Below are positions 20,101 through 35,100 of a stretch of DNA of 64,000 nt, in pieces. The position numbers were made by a program, and so were the translations under genes. Within the stretch, counting starts at the first letter, position 1, and every line of letters starts with the position of its first letter. The notes beneath the pieces were generated by a model. The model made no database searches. It worked only from the letters and a program-made list of their open reading frames with translations, and was not told where the DNA came from. Origin of the DNA: Enoplolaimus lenunculus (Eukaryota > Nematoda > Enoplea > Enoplida > Thoracostomopsidae); assembly GCA_030248215.1 (NCBI GenBank), contig JASANG010002358.1:1-64000 (forward strand), read 5' to 3'.

Positions 20101-23100
20101 GACTCACTGAGCGACTCGGGGAGTCGAATTAGACTCTAGCGGAGCCGAAGTTGATTCAGATTACGTAGTCCGAAAAAACCTATTAAAAAGAGAATCAATT
20201 TGACTCACTATTTTTTGCAGTGTAGTACTACTGCTACTACTTACCCTACGTCTGCGTGCATGTCTTAATGAATCGCAAACTGTGTTTACATTTGTCCACA
20301 TTGTTTGTGTTACTATATAGGTTATATTTTTTCGTTAGCTTGAAACACTATACTCACGTAAAGAATTGTCTCATTTGTACGCTCTTAGCTACAATGTTTT
20401 TGTACACATAAGAATGTTTTGATTCACCAACCACCAATCGGCAAGCAACCTAACTTGAACCGTGATAGGTAGAATGTGTAACAACATTATTCGGTGTTAC
20501 ATTTTTTACTCAATGGTTTGTTTTGAAAGTTACTAGTAAAGAGATTTTGTAATGTGGAGCGAGTAACTTCAGTACACTGTAAAATCACACATTTGTATCA
20601 GACGCAAAACAAAAAGGCGGGTTACGGTAAAGAAATTTGTTGCGGGTAAAGGCGGGTAATGCGGGGTTCACGTTACAAATTGTGCGCTTGGCACCTGTTT
20701 TGTCAGTATGCCCATAGCGGTTCGCAGTAATTTTTTGCTACTCATATAAATACGAACAGCAAATACAATGTTATGCATAGCTAGATTTTAGAAATATTGA
20801 CCTACCCATATGGATAGAGTCAAGATGTCTGTTCATAGCCCATGTAGAACTGAGTTTTATTTTACGAGTCTGGTTTAGTTTGTTTTTACAATAAATCTTT
20901 CGAAAATATCTAAAAATTACACTACCTATAAACATTGTTAAAATAATACCAAGGTAAGCATATTGGTAACAAATCGGCGACTAGTTACCCGTAGCTACAA
21001 ACGTAACGCACCCATATCGGTAGAAGCTAGCTAACAACCTATTCATGCACTGGAACAAGCATGTCTGACACGCTTAGGTACAAGCACAATTGATAACGTG
21101 AACACCGTATGATAAAATTTATCTACGCAATGTTGGAAAATACGTAGTTTCTTTCTCAAGGACATCATCTGCTTTGTGTATTTTTCTATTAAGCTATCGT
21201 TTATTAGGTTTGACAGGGCAATTTTTATTTTCATACCACTGCTCCTCGTAATTGTATAGGTTGCCATTGATTATACTGCGTTCAATGTTAATACTTAAAA
21301 TTTTTCTGAGTCTAGTGGTCCTGGTCGTGAGACGTTAACATCTGATATCATATAACTTGCGGAATAAATAATGAAACTATAGTTAGGTTTGGGGCGCGAA
21401 TTCACCGTTTTTAATGATTTTTAATTTTTTATATTATTCAACATCAATTTAGCTTCATAACGGCAAGTTTTGATGAAACGAAAGAGACAAATCTGATTCT
21501 TTTGATCCAAAGGTTGTTACTTCATTATTTATTGGCCCAACGTTTTTAGCCAACTCTTAATAGTATCAGCTGCCATTTTACGTGCTTTCAAGAAATAGAC
21601 GGTAGAACGTGTTTAAGAACAAAGATATCGGTGCCAACCAATTTAACTGATGATTCACTCAACAACTGTAAAATAACTCTTATTTTTTTCCATATTACGC
21701 GATATTTTGAACGCTCTGTCATTACACGAATTCTTTCAAAGAATAACACACATTTGCTCATCAACTGGAGCACAAACATATGCACAACATCAACAGGTCC
21801 ATGGATAGGAAAATGCATGGAAAATATTTTATTATTGCACTCAGTATATACTCAGACTAGTGCATCGTTGGTTGGTTTTCAAACTCGAAACCCTTGATAA
21901 ATTTAAAAGTCTTAGGAATGCTTCAAAACTGAATGACTCATAAATTTCTTAAGTGCGCTCAAAGTTCGATCTGAGTTTTCGAAGGTTTTGAAAAATTAAA
22001 ATTGTAAGGTTGTTTGCCATAAAGCTAAAAATTTAAATACTTTCCTCCGAAATATCAAGTTGCATAACATATATAAGTAATATATTATAAAATAAAGTAT
22101 TTTTAAGGTAAAATTTTACAACAGGAAGGCACTTTCCTTCATAGCCCTGGGCTATGAGAAATCTTTCATAGACCAGGCTATCGCAAGCTAGCCAATTTTG
22201 TACTATATCCAGCATTAAGCCCGTTTAAGTTGCCGACCCCATGAAATCCAAAGCCCTTACACGCCAGTTTCTGATTTGTATGTTGAGCATAACTTTTCAG
22301 TTCCTCGCGTTATATGATGCCATTTTAAATAGTTGTACATTTCTAACCATCTACAAACGACATATAATTAAGTACCTTGCAATCATCGGTAAATCGACAT
22401 CAAGAATCTGCGGTATTTCATTGTACTTGGAATTCGCGCTTGCTGCTGTATCAATAGTTGTCATTAACTTTTCAAGGTTTGGAATATTTTCAGTTAACTT
22501 TTGCATCATTTCTAAAATTATGATATCTTTTCATAGTATTTGCAATCTATTTAGTCCATTATCCACTCAATATATATATATATATGTTTACAGATAAGCA
22601 AACGAAAGCCCTATTCACACGTGCAATTGTTTGCTGCGAGAACTTGCAGCTGCAAATTGCACGCAGAACTTGCATTTTTTATCAGCCAATGAGAAAGCGG
22701 GTGCAATAAGTTCATTGAAATTGCATAGTTATTCACACATGTGAACTAAATTTCTAGCTTTGATTTTTAATGAATTATTATTTGCAGCTGCAAGTTTTTC
22801 GAACGAGATTTTGGAAAAAACTTGCAAGTGCAAGTTGCAGCTACAAGTCTTCGCAGCAAAAATTGCACGTGTGAATAGGGCTTAACAATCGATACGATTA
22901 GCGGCGCGCTACTCTATATAATATAAATCCAATCGCAGGCACCCGTTCAACAAAAACTTTGTATTTAGGGTTCTTTGCAAGTAAGTTGTGATTGGCTGTT
23001 CGCTCACTATTGCTCGCGGAGTTTCGTTCCCTATTATATATTGAGCCCAAACCTTAGTTTCATTGAATTAACTTCATTGCAAAAAACGGTGAGTCAATTT

Positions 23101-26100
23101 GACTCTCACCGAAATAGGCTTTTCCTGACTACACAAACTGAGTCAAAATTTGACTCAGCCAGAGTCAAACATGCGACTCAGTGAGCCGAATTTGACTCAG
23201 ACGGAGTCGAATTTTGACTCTGTTTGTGTAGTGAGGAAAAGTCTACTTCGGTGAAAGTCAATTTGCTCACCATTTTTGCAGTGTTATTTTCGCTACAAAA
23301 AATCGCTGCCGTGTCCCTGTGTTCTTTCGGCGCGAAATAAACAATACACTAGGATGTCGTAGTAATAATAACTTCAAAAACTCCAAATAAATAGATAAAA
23401 TTTCAAAGCTATCGTCGATAATAGCGACAGGTTGTGACCGCTTGTTTCTACTCGACTGTACCTTGAGCTTGCACTGAGCTTTCTTCCATCTTGCAAAGTA
23501 CAGAACTTTTGTTGTTCAAGTTATATTCGGATTCCAAATACGCGACAGGAAAAGCGCGTGCGAATGCACTTAAGCATTTTCCAAGTGCTGGACGGTGGCT
23601 GAAATATCGTAGATTAGGTGACGCACATGTAATATAAAGGAAAAGAACAAAAACGCTTCAAAAACAACAAAATGATATTAAAAACCTTTACGACAAAAAA
23701 TAATATGTTATGAATGGCCAATGTAAAGAACAGGGGCGGAAATAAACATAATCCTAAGCCTAAGCCTAAGTCTAAGCCAGTCACAAAAATTAGTCTAATG
23801 CTTAAGCTTACTCTTTTCTAGACCCAAAAAAACGTTCCGCGCCTGATCTTTACATGGGCCTTATGAATTATTGTTTCAGGTTTCACTATATTAGGGTTGA
23901 TTATTCAGATTATTTTCCGTGAATGCAATTTGTTTAATGTGGTAACTTGGCCGTCCCAAATGCAAATTATCGCTGAGGCCAGACAGACCGACAAAAAACA
24001 AACAACAGGCTTTCATACTTCATAGTATTTATTGCTGTAAGAGGAGTAAGATTTTGCTGCATGCAATTAGTTGAACGTTTCAAACTCAGATCAGCAAATC
24101 ACAGTTCTTTAAACATACGAAACCCTGCTTTATTATTGAAACTGCTAAAAACGTTGAATCCAATCGTTTCAACAACCATGGCAGTTGAAATGAGAGTTGA
24201 TAGAAATTTTTGCTTTAAAAGGTAAATTTTTGCTTATGATTTGCTGAACAGTATGTTCTGCTTACTGTTCTAACTCGCGTTGAATGTGTGGTCTTTTCGA
24301 TAGTGTAGGATGTATCGCTGTAAACTGATAAAGTCCATCCAAAATTTTGTAGCATGCAACTTGAATTTCATCAACTGAAACAAAGTCTCTTCTATATTGT
24401 GTGTTATAGATAAACCAAGTGCTACTGGTAAATCTACACTCTGTTAAGCAGTTATACTATCCGCTCAACGTTAACCCCTTTCCACATAGAGTTGCCTATA
24501 GGCAACTCAGCGCAGTGTATATACGTTAAATAATATATATCGCACAGTGTTTCACAGTACTAAATCACCACAAGACGTGAGAGGCCCCTCGGCCTCGAGC
24601 GTCAAGCTCCTATAACTCCTCCGACTACAGTCTCTGGAGTTCGAATCCTAGCATAAAAGTAGGTCTCAAGGGAAATAGAAAATTTTCTTGTGATAAAGGG
24701 TTAATATTCTTTAACCTTGTACATAAATTATAAGAATAATATATATTTGCGGTAAACACTACATGGTTAATTAAACGTTATTTTTACAGGAGACTGCGTT
24801 CGGCCCATGTTACTTTAAGGGGCGTCCAGGTTTCTTGTGGCTCCATAAAAGAGTAGGTTTAGATACTAGATTACATTTTTTGCTTACGCTTAGGCTTAGG
24901 AACACATTTTTGCAACGCTTAAGCCTAGGCTTAGGAATACGCTTAAACTACTATTACGCCCCTTAAAGTAAAAGTGGCCCTGCGTTCACTGCAATAAACA
25001 TAGCCAGTCGCGGACACAATGCAGTTTCGAAAAAATTTTGTCTGGACATCAAAAGTGAAGACGCTCGGACACAATGTGCTATCAGTAGAATGATAACATC
25101 AGGAAACGCAATTTTTGGCAAAAAATTTTGATATATTCCTGCTCCGTTAAACGTGGGGATTCCAAAAATATATAAGACCGAAGAAATTTTTAACAGTTTT
25201 TCAAGATTTAAAGAAGAAAAATTCTAGAGTAAAAAAAATAACGAAATTGTAATTTGTATACAACATGTTTTATCTATTTGAGGTCACAAAATTAACACAT
25301 TTGTTCATTTCTGTAACTTAAAACAATTTGCGGAGATTTCATCAAAAACTGAAACCATGCGTGGACCCGGTTGCTAGCTAATACGTTTATCCATAGTTTT
25401 TCGAAACTGTGATGTACGTTTAAAAGTGTACGGGACAGACATTTTACGTGCATCCCGAATCATTGTTAGCGTAGGACTGAATATTAATCCGAACAATAAA
25501 AATATTCATCGTGTAGCAAACGTAAAATTTACCACGTGATTACTTTATAACTGTAATCACGTAAACAACTCGACAACGCGATTATCACCAGTACCGAAGC
25601 AGACAGGGGTGGGATCTCCCGCCAACCTCCAGAGTGGGGGCACCAAACTCGCGAGCGAAGCGAACAAGAAACCGACGCATTGTAAAACTTCGACGGTTTT
25701 TGGTTCAACCGGTTAGGGTGGGGACCCCTATAGGAGTGGGGCCCCAAAATCGGGGTATGGGCGCGGCTGCTCCGGCACTGTATATCTCTAAGTATTATAA
25801 GCATGTTAAATGATAAGCTTGGTTATTGTCAAAAAACGCTTTGCTTACCAAGCAAGTCTGGACCGTACCCCATGTTTGCCAGATGATTAAACATGGTTGT
25901 AAGCATCGGCATCATTACCTGATGGCAGTATTCGAGGCTGTTCCACGATTTAAGACTGCCTGATCTGTAGTAGAAAAATTTCACGCCTTGAATCGATCTG
26001 TATATGCCGTAAGAAAATTGAGTAACGTATCCAGGTCTGTTTATGTAAACTGCCGTTCTTACATTTTTGGTTATTATCTATACTACACATGCTCTTGCCC

Positions 26101-29100
26101 AAGCAAAGGTTGCCATGTGGGTGTGTTATAAAACCTGCTAGGTGCTTTACATTTTCAATAGTTAAGCGAGTTAATATACAATCCCGACTTTTTCTATGTG
26201 TTTTATCTTTGCGTTATCCTAAATTTTTTATACATGCCAGTTGTATTACGTTTTAACTCTGTCTTATTGCCAGATAAATCGAATAGTTGTTTTTGAACAA
26301 ATATTGATGACCAAAAAGCCTTAGTTACCGCAATGAACAGTACGGTCCGGTTTCTTTCATCATTTTAACAGCGTTCATTAAATCTTCAGCGGCAGAACCG
26401 AAAAACATCAGTAGTCCTGTTCGAACGATGTCAGAATTCATCTTCACTAACGATCTTAAAATATTTAATAATCATTAATGGTTTTATATTAAAGTTTGTC
26501 TTGCTTTCGCTGTGACTCCAGGTTGCATTCCTAAAATCGACAACACAAAACAAAGTTTAACGTGATGACACCACCGTAACGCACTTGTAAAAGTCAAATT
26601 TACGACTTGTACCTATAAGCAGTTTTCCGTTGAATAAGAACGGCAACAAACTAAATATATAATTATGGTTAGCTTTACAAATGGGCTTTATACCCTTAGG
26701 AACAGCATTGACTGGCCTATTTCAATCAAAATATCGTAGTTTAGATGATTTTGCGGTGGTTTCGCTCGTATATAGATTTTATTCACAGAGACTGCATCTG
26801 AAGCGGATTTCATAGTTATACAATTTTTACTAAACTGTATGATTTGGCAATATAATTGTGTACTGTCGTGACTCGAATAAGAGGGGGGATTGATATTTAT
26901 TTTGCTTCTCCAGAGAGTACCCCCTGTTATTCGGTTACGGACTGTATTTATTTTTAACCCGCACTCCGTCGCCCTTCGTTACTGATATATATTCGGTATT
27001 GCAACTATCCGTTGAATTAACGTTTATTTGTCTTGTGTGAATAGCTTGAGTGATAATGCAAGGTTATACTTAGGAATATAGTTTCAAAACTTAAGTACGT
27101 TTAAAGTTTCGAACTCAACTTTATTTGGTCCTGGAGTCATTTATGCACTACAATTAAGGATAATTGAAATTTATGGACTTTAATTATGATTTAGGGACTC
27201 TATCTGCTTACGGACTCTTAATAGGAATACGGACTCCTATTGATTGGAACTCAAAATGGAGACAACCCTCTTAATACCACCCTCTTATTCGGGTCACTAC
27301 AGTACAACACAAACAGGCGACGGGCTTAGGTGCTACGAAGAAACTGTGATATGCATTTAACCTGCATTCAGTATACAGCAGTAGCATACAGAGATGGGCG
27401 TCAAAACGGCTACGTTTCCCCCAATCCAAAGTTCTATCTATCAGTAGGCGTATTGCCAATTGAAAATTTGTAACTTTTGTAGATGCCGCACTAGAAGCAA
27501 TATTACAATGCTTTCATGAAGCCGGTAACCTGCAATTGCAACTTTTCAGTTCATCACTAATATAAAGCACCAATGTTTTTATTGTTGTTTACCTAACATC
27601 GACCGCTTGAAACAGACACTGCAGGCATCGAACCGTTCCTTTGGCGTCACAACCAAACGCACGAGTTTTTGTCCGCAAAAATGACGCCAAACGACAGAAT
27701 ATTCTTGAAACAAGAATATATGAACATAAAAACCGCTGTCGATCAAACAGTAGTTTTAAAAAAGTTTCTTACGCAATATTTTGTGAACCGTAAAATTAAG
27801 GCCTTAGGTTCAAATATAGCAAAACATTTTACATTGTGGACTTTTTACTTTAAAATTTTGTATTATACATTCGAGAAATTTTCAACTCACACAAATGGTA
27901 AACTCTTACCCGGTAACCATTTCTTTCTCTTTATTCGATGCGACAGCCGCTTGACTTAGTCCTGTTCCGCCAAGAAAATATATAGTTTGCGCTTTGAAGT
28001 ATGCTTCCATCAACGGTAAAACAACCTGCAAAGTACGTAAATCGTTGAAATCTGTAAAGCCCTATTCACACGGGCAAGATTTTGCAGCTAGAACGTGCAG
28101 CTGCAACTTGCCCAAGTTACTTGCAGCTACAAGTATTTGCAAGGAAACATCATTTTTATTTTGAATCTTGAAATGAATTCATATGAATTATTTGCAGACC
28201 ACTACGGTTAACATCAAATATAAGCTGTAATTTATAAATTCAGCCAATGATCACAAATAGTTTGACTTGCAAGGCTATTCATACCAATTAATTAATTGTT
28301 AGCGTATATTCAGCGAATAAAATTTAACAGCATTGCAACTGCAAGAACTTCAAAACTGATTTGTTTTACCGAACTTACACATGCGTGAATAGGGCTTAAC
28401 ACGTTTGTAACGCAGTCTTAACGTAAAACATCTTTTCATAAATCTTCTAAAACTAGGTAGTCAATAATTCAATAACCGCACGTGTAAACTTATGCTGTGA
28501 GAAATTACAATTTGTGACTGCAAGAACTTTAAAGATTTTTTGTGATTAAAATTGCACGCGCAAGTTGCACGTGTAAGTTATCTGCGTAAATACACAATCG
28601 TATGGCTAATCATAAATAGCATCGTCGCTATCAAATCATATTCCTATTAAAAAGATTGGTCCAAGCAAACCTCGAAGCCGTCCCAAAATTCCACCATCCC
28701 ATCACAATAATTTGAGGTATGGTCGAAGGTGGGATTTTGGTAATTCGGGATATGGTCGCAGATGGAATTTTGGGATTTCGGCATATGATCGAAGGTGGGG
28801 TCCTCCTAAAACCTAGGCCTAAACCTATGTCTAAACCTAGGCCTAAACCTATGTCTAAACCTAGGCGCAAGTTTAAAAGTCTATGCCTAACATTTAGCCC
28901 ACAAGTTATCAAGGATCGAATCTATGTTTAAACCAAAGCTATTCTTAAACCTATGCCTATTAAGTCTACGCCATTTACTGTCTAATCTATCTTTAACCAA
29001 AGCCTGAGGTCCGAACCTAAAGCTCAACCTTAAGAATAAGCTTAAGCCTAAGCTTAAGACTTAGATTTAGCCGAAAGGTCATTTAAGATTTTATCTATGT

Positions 29101-32100
29101 TTAAATAAAAGCCTATTTCTTAAGACTAGACCTAAGCTACAGCCTAAGCCTAGGATTAAGTGCACGGATCATTTAAGATGTAATCTATGCTTAAGCCAAA
29201 GCTTGCTCCTAAAGCCTAAGCATAAACCTAAGCCCGAACCTAAGCCTAAGCCTAAGCATAAGGTTTCGGCCAAGGGTCATTCTCATTTAAGAAAGAATAA
29301 CCCTAAACCTAAGCGTAATGGGATTTTGGAATTTCGGGATATGGTCGAAGGTGAGATGCTCCTGACGCCTAAGCCTAAACCTAAGGCCAAGGCTAAGCCT
29401 AAGATTTAGCCCGAAGGTCGTTTAGGATCTAATCTATATTTAAACCAATGCCTATTTTTAAAGCCTAACCATAAGCCTATACCATTTACGGTCTAATCTA
29501 TGTTTAACTAAAGCCTGATCCTGCTTCAAAAGCTTAAGGCTAAGCCTAAGCTCAAGCCTAAGCCTAAGCCTAAGTATAAGCCTAAGATTTAGCCTAAGGA
29601 TTATTTAAGATTTAATGAATGTGTTACCACAGCCTATTCCTAAAGCCTCAGCCTAAGCCTAAGCCTATACCTAAAGATTAAGCTTAAACCTAAGCTTAAG
29701 CCTAATCCGTAGCCTAAATCGAAGCCAAAGCGTAAGGCTAGAGTATCTCTAAAGTTTATATATCTAAGCTTTACGCCAGATTGTACGCCTAAATTCTCAA
29801 CTAAGCCGAAAAAGACGGAACCTTGCCTAATCCTAAGCCTAAGATTGAAACAATAGATAATTTTAGCTACACAAACCTTGCTGAAAAATTTGACATCTTG
29901 GCTGGATTGACGCAAAGGGTTGCGTCTTGTAAACGATTGAGACGGTTTGTTAATACGCATTTCTGACGCAGCACTTTCCAAATAGACCAACAGTTTTGCC
30001 AGTAACGCATAAGAAAAGCGATCTTGAACGCTTGCACGGTCACCGGTCGCTTGTTCACTTTCTTGATCCAATGCTTGTGGCCTGAATAAGTTAAGAATAA
30101 CATATTATATGCGATCTAATCGTGAGATAACCTATCCTGTTGGATCTAAAAAATGTTCTCAATCGGTACGCACGCTTGTAAAAACTACCAAGTGAAGTTA
30201 ACCCAGTTCGAAATGAAACATTAGCGACGTCCATTGTTCTTAATGTCAGGCCAAGAGCAATTTATTAAACTCAGATTTAACATAACTACAGTACCAACAT
30301 GTTATTTTACTTTTTCGCTATATTTCAAGTTTGCTTACGGCAGTTTATATTATCAAAGAGACTAAATGATAGAGATTGGCGTTCATAGTAGTTAGCTTAT
30401 CTTGAACTTGGTGATTGAGTGTTATTGCTTAATTGTTTCATCAAGAGTTTCAAAAGTATAAGTATTGTTTCACTTGAAGCAGTTTAATTTTACGTGGCAA
30501 AAAAGTAATCATGTGTGAAAGAAAGTTGTTGATTTTTGGGCCACCCAACGTTGTACTTATTCTAAACAAAAAAGTGTAGTTTTGAATCTTCTGGCTTCTC
30601 CACAGCTTGAAAATTTCCGCCGGGGGGGGGGGCGTTTTTTCTGGGGGGCAGCTAATTTTGCTGGGGGGGGGGGGGCAGTTTTCCTGGGCCCCCCAGATGA
30701 TCTGGGGGGTTCTGGGGGGCAGGCTCAAAATTTTGCAAGCCGACTTTTTGGACCATTTTTTATTCTAGATCGTGTTTCCAACTCAACTGAAGATTACTCG
30801 TCGCTCAACATGACAAAAATTCCCCGCAAACGCTAATAACAATAATTTTAACTAATATTACTGACAACTTTACCAGAAGTTGAAAGAAGCACAATTATAT
30901 AAAATATAGATAATCTATAATTGAAACTGTGATTAACATATATTTTATATATTAGTCACAGCTTCAGTTTATCATCAGGCTCAGGCGGGTTGAACTTGTT
31001 GCTGCAAGGTACTTTCGAATGCTGTATGCCCTGAAACGGTCTTTATATAATTGTGCTTTTTTCAGTTCATTATTGAATTGTACTAGTTACTACCGGTATT
31101 TGTAACGCTATTAAAAATTATGAGTACTCCGCGTAATATAAAATCACATTTTGCCGAATGTCCGCCTCAAAAAAGTCCAGGTCTTTATGTTTTAACAATG
31201 AAAATTTTGGGCTTAGAAAAGTCCTGGGGGGCCCCAGCAAAAAAATTTGCTGGGGTGCATTTTGCTGGGGGGCCGCTGAAAATTCGCCGGGGGCCTTTCC
31301 TGGGGGCGGCAAAATTTTCGCTGGGGGGGAAATGAAAATTTCGAAAAGTGCTGGGGGGCCCCTGCCCCCCGCTGTGGAGAAGCCAGATATTGTTTTGATG
31401 GGTACTGCACACAGTGACGATAACGACTGCGGTTCTTTGTAGCAACTATTTACAGTTTTATTATAACATACTTTGCTCTAATTTAGTGATCTAATTTTCA
31501 CAACTTCGCAAACACCAAGAGCATAAATAAACATTTGTTTTTCGCGCAGTAAAAGGATTATTAACTGCAGTAAATTTGGACATGAGACAACGGTGGCTGG
31601 AAGGAAACTATCAACTCGTGTAATTTTATTAAAATGATAAAATGTTGACTTGTTTACAGAAATACTAAAGCTCACTGGCTTTCCTAAACATATTTTGCAT
31701 TTCAATATGAGTGATATCTTCAGTTTAAGAGTCAAACTATTTTAAATTTACGCATTTATTACCTTAGCATTTCTCACTTGTTTTTAAGTAATGGAAATCA
31801 ATGAAGCATAAAAATTTAAAAGTTTAACCAAAATTGAGATAAGTAGCTATTAATGACATTATCAAACAGTTTTGGGTGCAGCTTTACTTTGTAAGAACGC
31901 TTACACTAAAGGAAAAAGATGGCAGGTTTTGGTGTTAGAATTGCTGTTCAGTTCTATTTCGACACAATTTCGTTATTTCGGCTCCAATTGTAGAGTGTTC
32001 ACCAACTGGCGGTGATTATTATCTATTACAAGTGAAATACTGTATTTTTACTAGTAAGCATAAGCAATGAGTTGTTGAAAGCCTAGATGAGCACTGCATT

Positions 32101-35100
32101 ACTTAGGATGGGTATTGCAGGAGTAAACCAGGTTACTTACACAAAATTTGCGGTACCTTTTGAAAAGCAAACAGTAGTCGGTGACAACTAAAGCCTTGCG
32201 GTGCGCTCCATAATTTTTTGTTCGACTAATTTCTAATTCTATAAGTGTTCTTAATCACTGTCATGTAATGAAAGCAATAACGGCATTGTTCGAGTCGTAA
32301 CATGCAAAATAGGCCACATTCCTGGCCACATGACGCTCAGAAATAAGAATAAAGTTTTTAGAGGGGATTACGGTACAAACATTTCGGGAGCTTCTTCTGT
32401 CTGAGACATCTAAGCCATAGACCAGAAAAAATTGTGCAAGGCAAGATATTTAAGGAAAACGCAGTGTAAAATGAATACCCGGACATTTCACTCGTTTTAA
32501 AGGATACGTTTTCGACGCCGTCTCAAAAACGCACTCAAATTAAATGTGCTACTAAATTTGGTTAGTATAGTCTATCTTGAAGATTATCTGAATTTTATTA
32601 TTATTCTACGAAAAGATTTTCAATTGCATTCCTTCATTTTTGCGGAAAATAAAATATTGCAACCAGCTTGACTAGTTATCTTCTATTCTTAATTTTGTTG
32701 TGTTGTTTTATTTAGAAACCTGGAATGGTCCTTGCCGCTTAAGAATTAAGTAATAGTACGCCTCGTAGCCGTTGGTGACCAATCGTATAATACCCATTCC
32801 TGCGCCTGAAGAACAAAGGTTATATTTTCCAACAAAGAGTGTGCAATTGATATTGATTTTTAGCCTAAAACCATTAATGATTGGATAATAAATTGTGTAC
32901 AGTTGTTTTGCCCAATAGGATTAAAAGCTGTTCAGAAATCACTATAGGGCGTTAGATAATTGTACGTAACGTGCATGTGTCGACAATCATCTGAACACGA
33001 CCTCGCTCACACTAATAAATTGTTTAAATGTAATACTTTGAAATTGTAAATCCGTTGTACTGCAAGTATCGTAAAATTTCTTCGGCAAGAAATCGATTTT
33101 TTCGGCGTTCGTTGTCAGTCAGTAGGAACCACGGAACGATTGTTGACAACATTCCTGTTCCTAAAACATTAGTTACCTCTGCTTTGGAGACTTATAAGCA
33201 GGGTGCAACCGGAATTACAATTTACCGGAACCGGAACCGGAATTTGAAAATTTTCGACCGACGAAAAAAAAATCTTTCCCAAAATTTCTTTTTTATTTTT
33301 TTTTTTTCTTTTTTAAACCCTATAAATTTATTTTATTTTTTTTTTTTTTTTTTTATTTTTTCTACTCCACCAACAACCCCCACTCCATTATTTTTTTATA
33401 AATGAAAAAAAAATAAAAAAAACAAAGACAAAAATTATAAAAACAACACAGCAGAGGAAAAAAACCGAACCCCCCCCTTATAAGCATTAAATTCAGATTC
33501 CACGCACACAAAACATTTTAGGGTTTAAATCAGGTTGCTTGCAACCTTAATAAACAGGGAAATAATGTAAAAAGTACTTTTATTCAGGCTTAACGAATCA
33601 TTCAAATTTGAGTGCCGCTATTTAATGGCTTAGAACTTTAATATCCCAATGCGACGTTAACACTCCAGGATAATAAGCTTTCAAACAAAACGAAGTTTAT
33701 CAAAATTTGTTCCGACGGACGAACAGCTCGGGGTTTTTGCTCCACCCCACAATTCATAAATAATGTAATTATTAAACCATTTTATCATTCAACTGCTTTT
33801 CCATATTAAATTAAGTCAACAATGCATTTAGCTCAAAAGTCTACAGCAATAAAACACATTACCTAATTATTTTGTGCAAATTATTTTAACAGAGAGCATC
33901 GCAATATATCGAGGACTTTCATACCTTTCTCAGTTACAACATCTAGCATTTTCGACGCCCAAATAGCGTGAGAGTTTTCCGCTGTTTTTTCAGCAGCGAC
34001 CTGTAACACTCGGGTACACTATATGCAGATTTCTCCTAATGCAAAGCCTCCACAAAGTATCTGGTTCAGTACAGCTTTACGCATCTAACTTTCACTTTAA
34101 ATCGTGCATTTATTCAGATTGCTTGCTCGAGAAACTCTTGCAATACAATGGGATATATCCAGGCCATGTCCGCGTTTGAGTGAGATGTGGGTAAGAATTT
34201 TTATACTCCCAGGTATATTGACGCAAAAAAGCTCTTCCTGTCACTCACCTTTTACCCGCGCCTGAAGTTAAACCAGCTTTTTAAAGATCACAAATGATTT
34301 GTATATAAATTAAGTTTTGCGTTTATAGCGTCAATGAATTTTATATATGACCCTTTACTAGGAACAAAAAATCAAACCCACCTAAATAAAGCATCGGATA
34401 CCAGCTGACCAGAAGTAAAACAGAAAATAGCGTATGTTTTGCAGCTTAAAACTTAGGCCCGGATACAAACTGTAGTTTTTAAACCGCGTGACACAAATCT
34501 TTACCCGCGGATTTACTCGCAACTGAGATTCCTTACACGACCCGCGTTTACCCGCAGGTAATGCCCCACTCTGGTCTGTGTTGCAAACTGCCTCGAATTT
34601 CACATTTTTTTCAAAATAAATTTGTCAACGAGTCATCTAACTTACTTAAACATTAATACTAAAGTATACAACCAATAAAGATTATAAAATTGAGTTATTA
34701 TTGCCTTACCGTTATATCTCTAGTCAATGTCATATTAGATAAGTCAACAGGTCTCGGATTGTACGGTCCATGTGTTGTCCGATCCTGAAATTTAGTTTAT
34801 CAGTTAAGCAAAGTCAACAGCGTAGTGCATGGACGATTATTTAAACAAGAGAAAAAACTGGGTACATTTTGTGCAATAGATACTGGTCTCAATACGTTTT
34901 GCGTTTTTCAACTACACTTCCCGATTAAACTGTTCGGTGTAAGCTATTTCTCAATAATAATATTCTAATGTCAAAAATGTCCAATTAATATTATGTAAAG
35001 AATAAATATTTTCTTTAAAAATAAACATGCATTGCATGAAAATTATACAATTCAGTATTCAGCTTAACACACGAAATTTGCTGCGGACAAAGTTGGGCAC

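Noticed and set aside
21043-21818. Minus-strand ORFs as the missing RyR exon(s)
   Set aside because: Translations show no convincing match to the expected LPRWWERG or IDEASWMKR segments, and splice sites do not fit the required phases.
22569-22585. TA microsatellite as a regulatory TATA region
   Set aside because: A plain (AT)n run inside a RyR intron with no gene start nearby.
27669-27959. Plus-strand ORF of 96 residues
   Set aside because: Overlaps RyR exons 25 and 26 on the other strand and has no recognisable content.
28690-29860. Lys/Pro-rich ORFs (PKPKPKPKP) as repeat proteins
   Set aside because: They are translations of the CCTAAG hexamer array, not genes.
30450-31445. Gly- and Pro-rich ORFs in element F
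   Set aside because: Produced by G/C tracts of the transposon on both strands.
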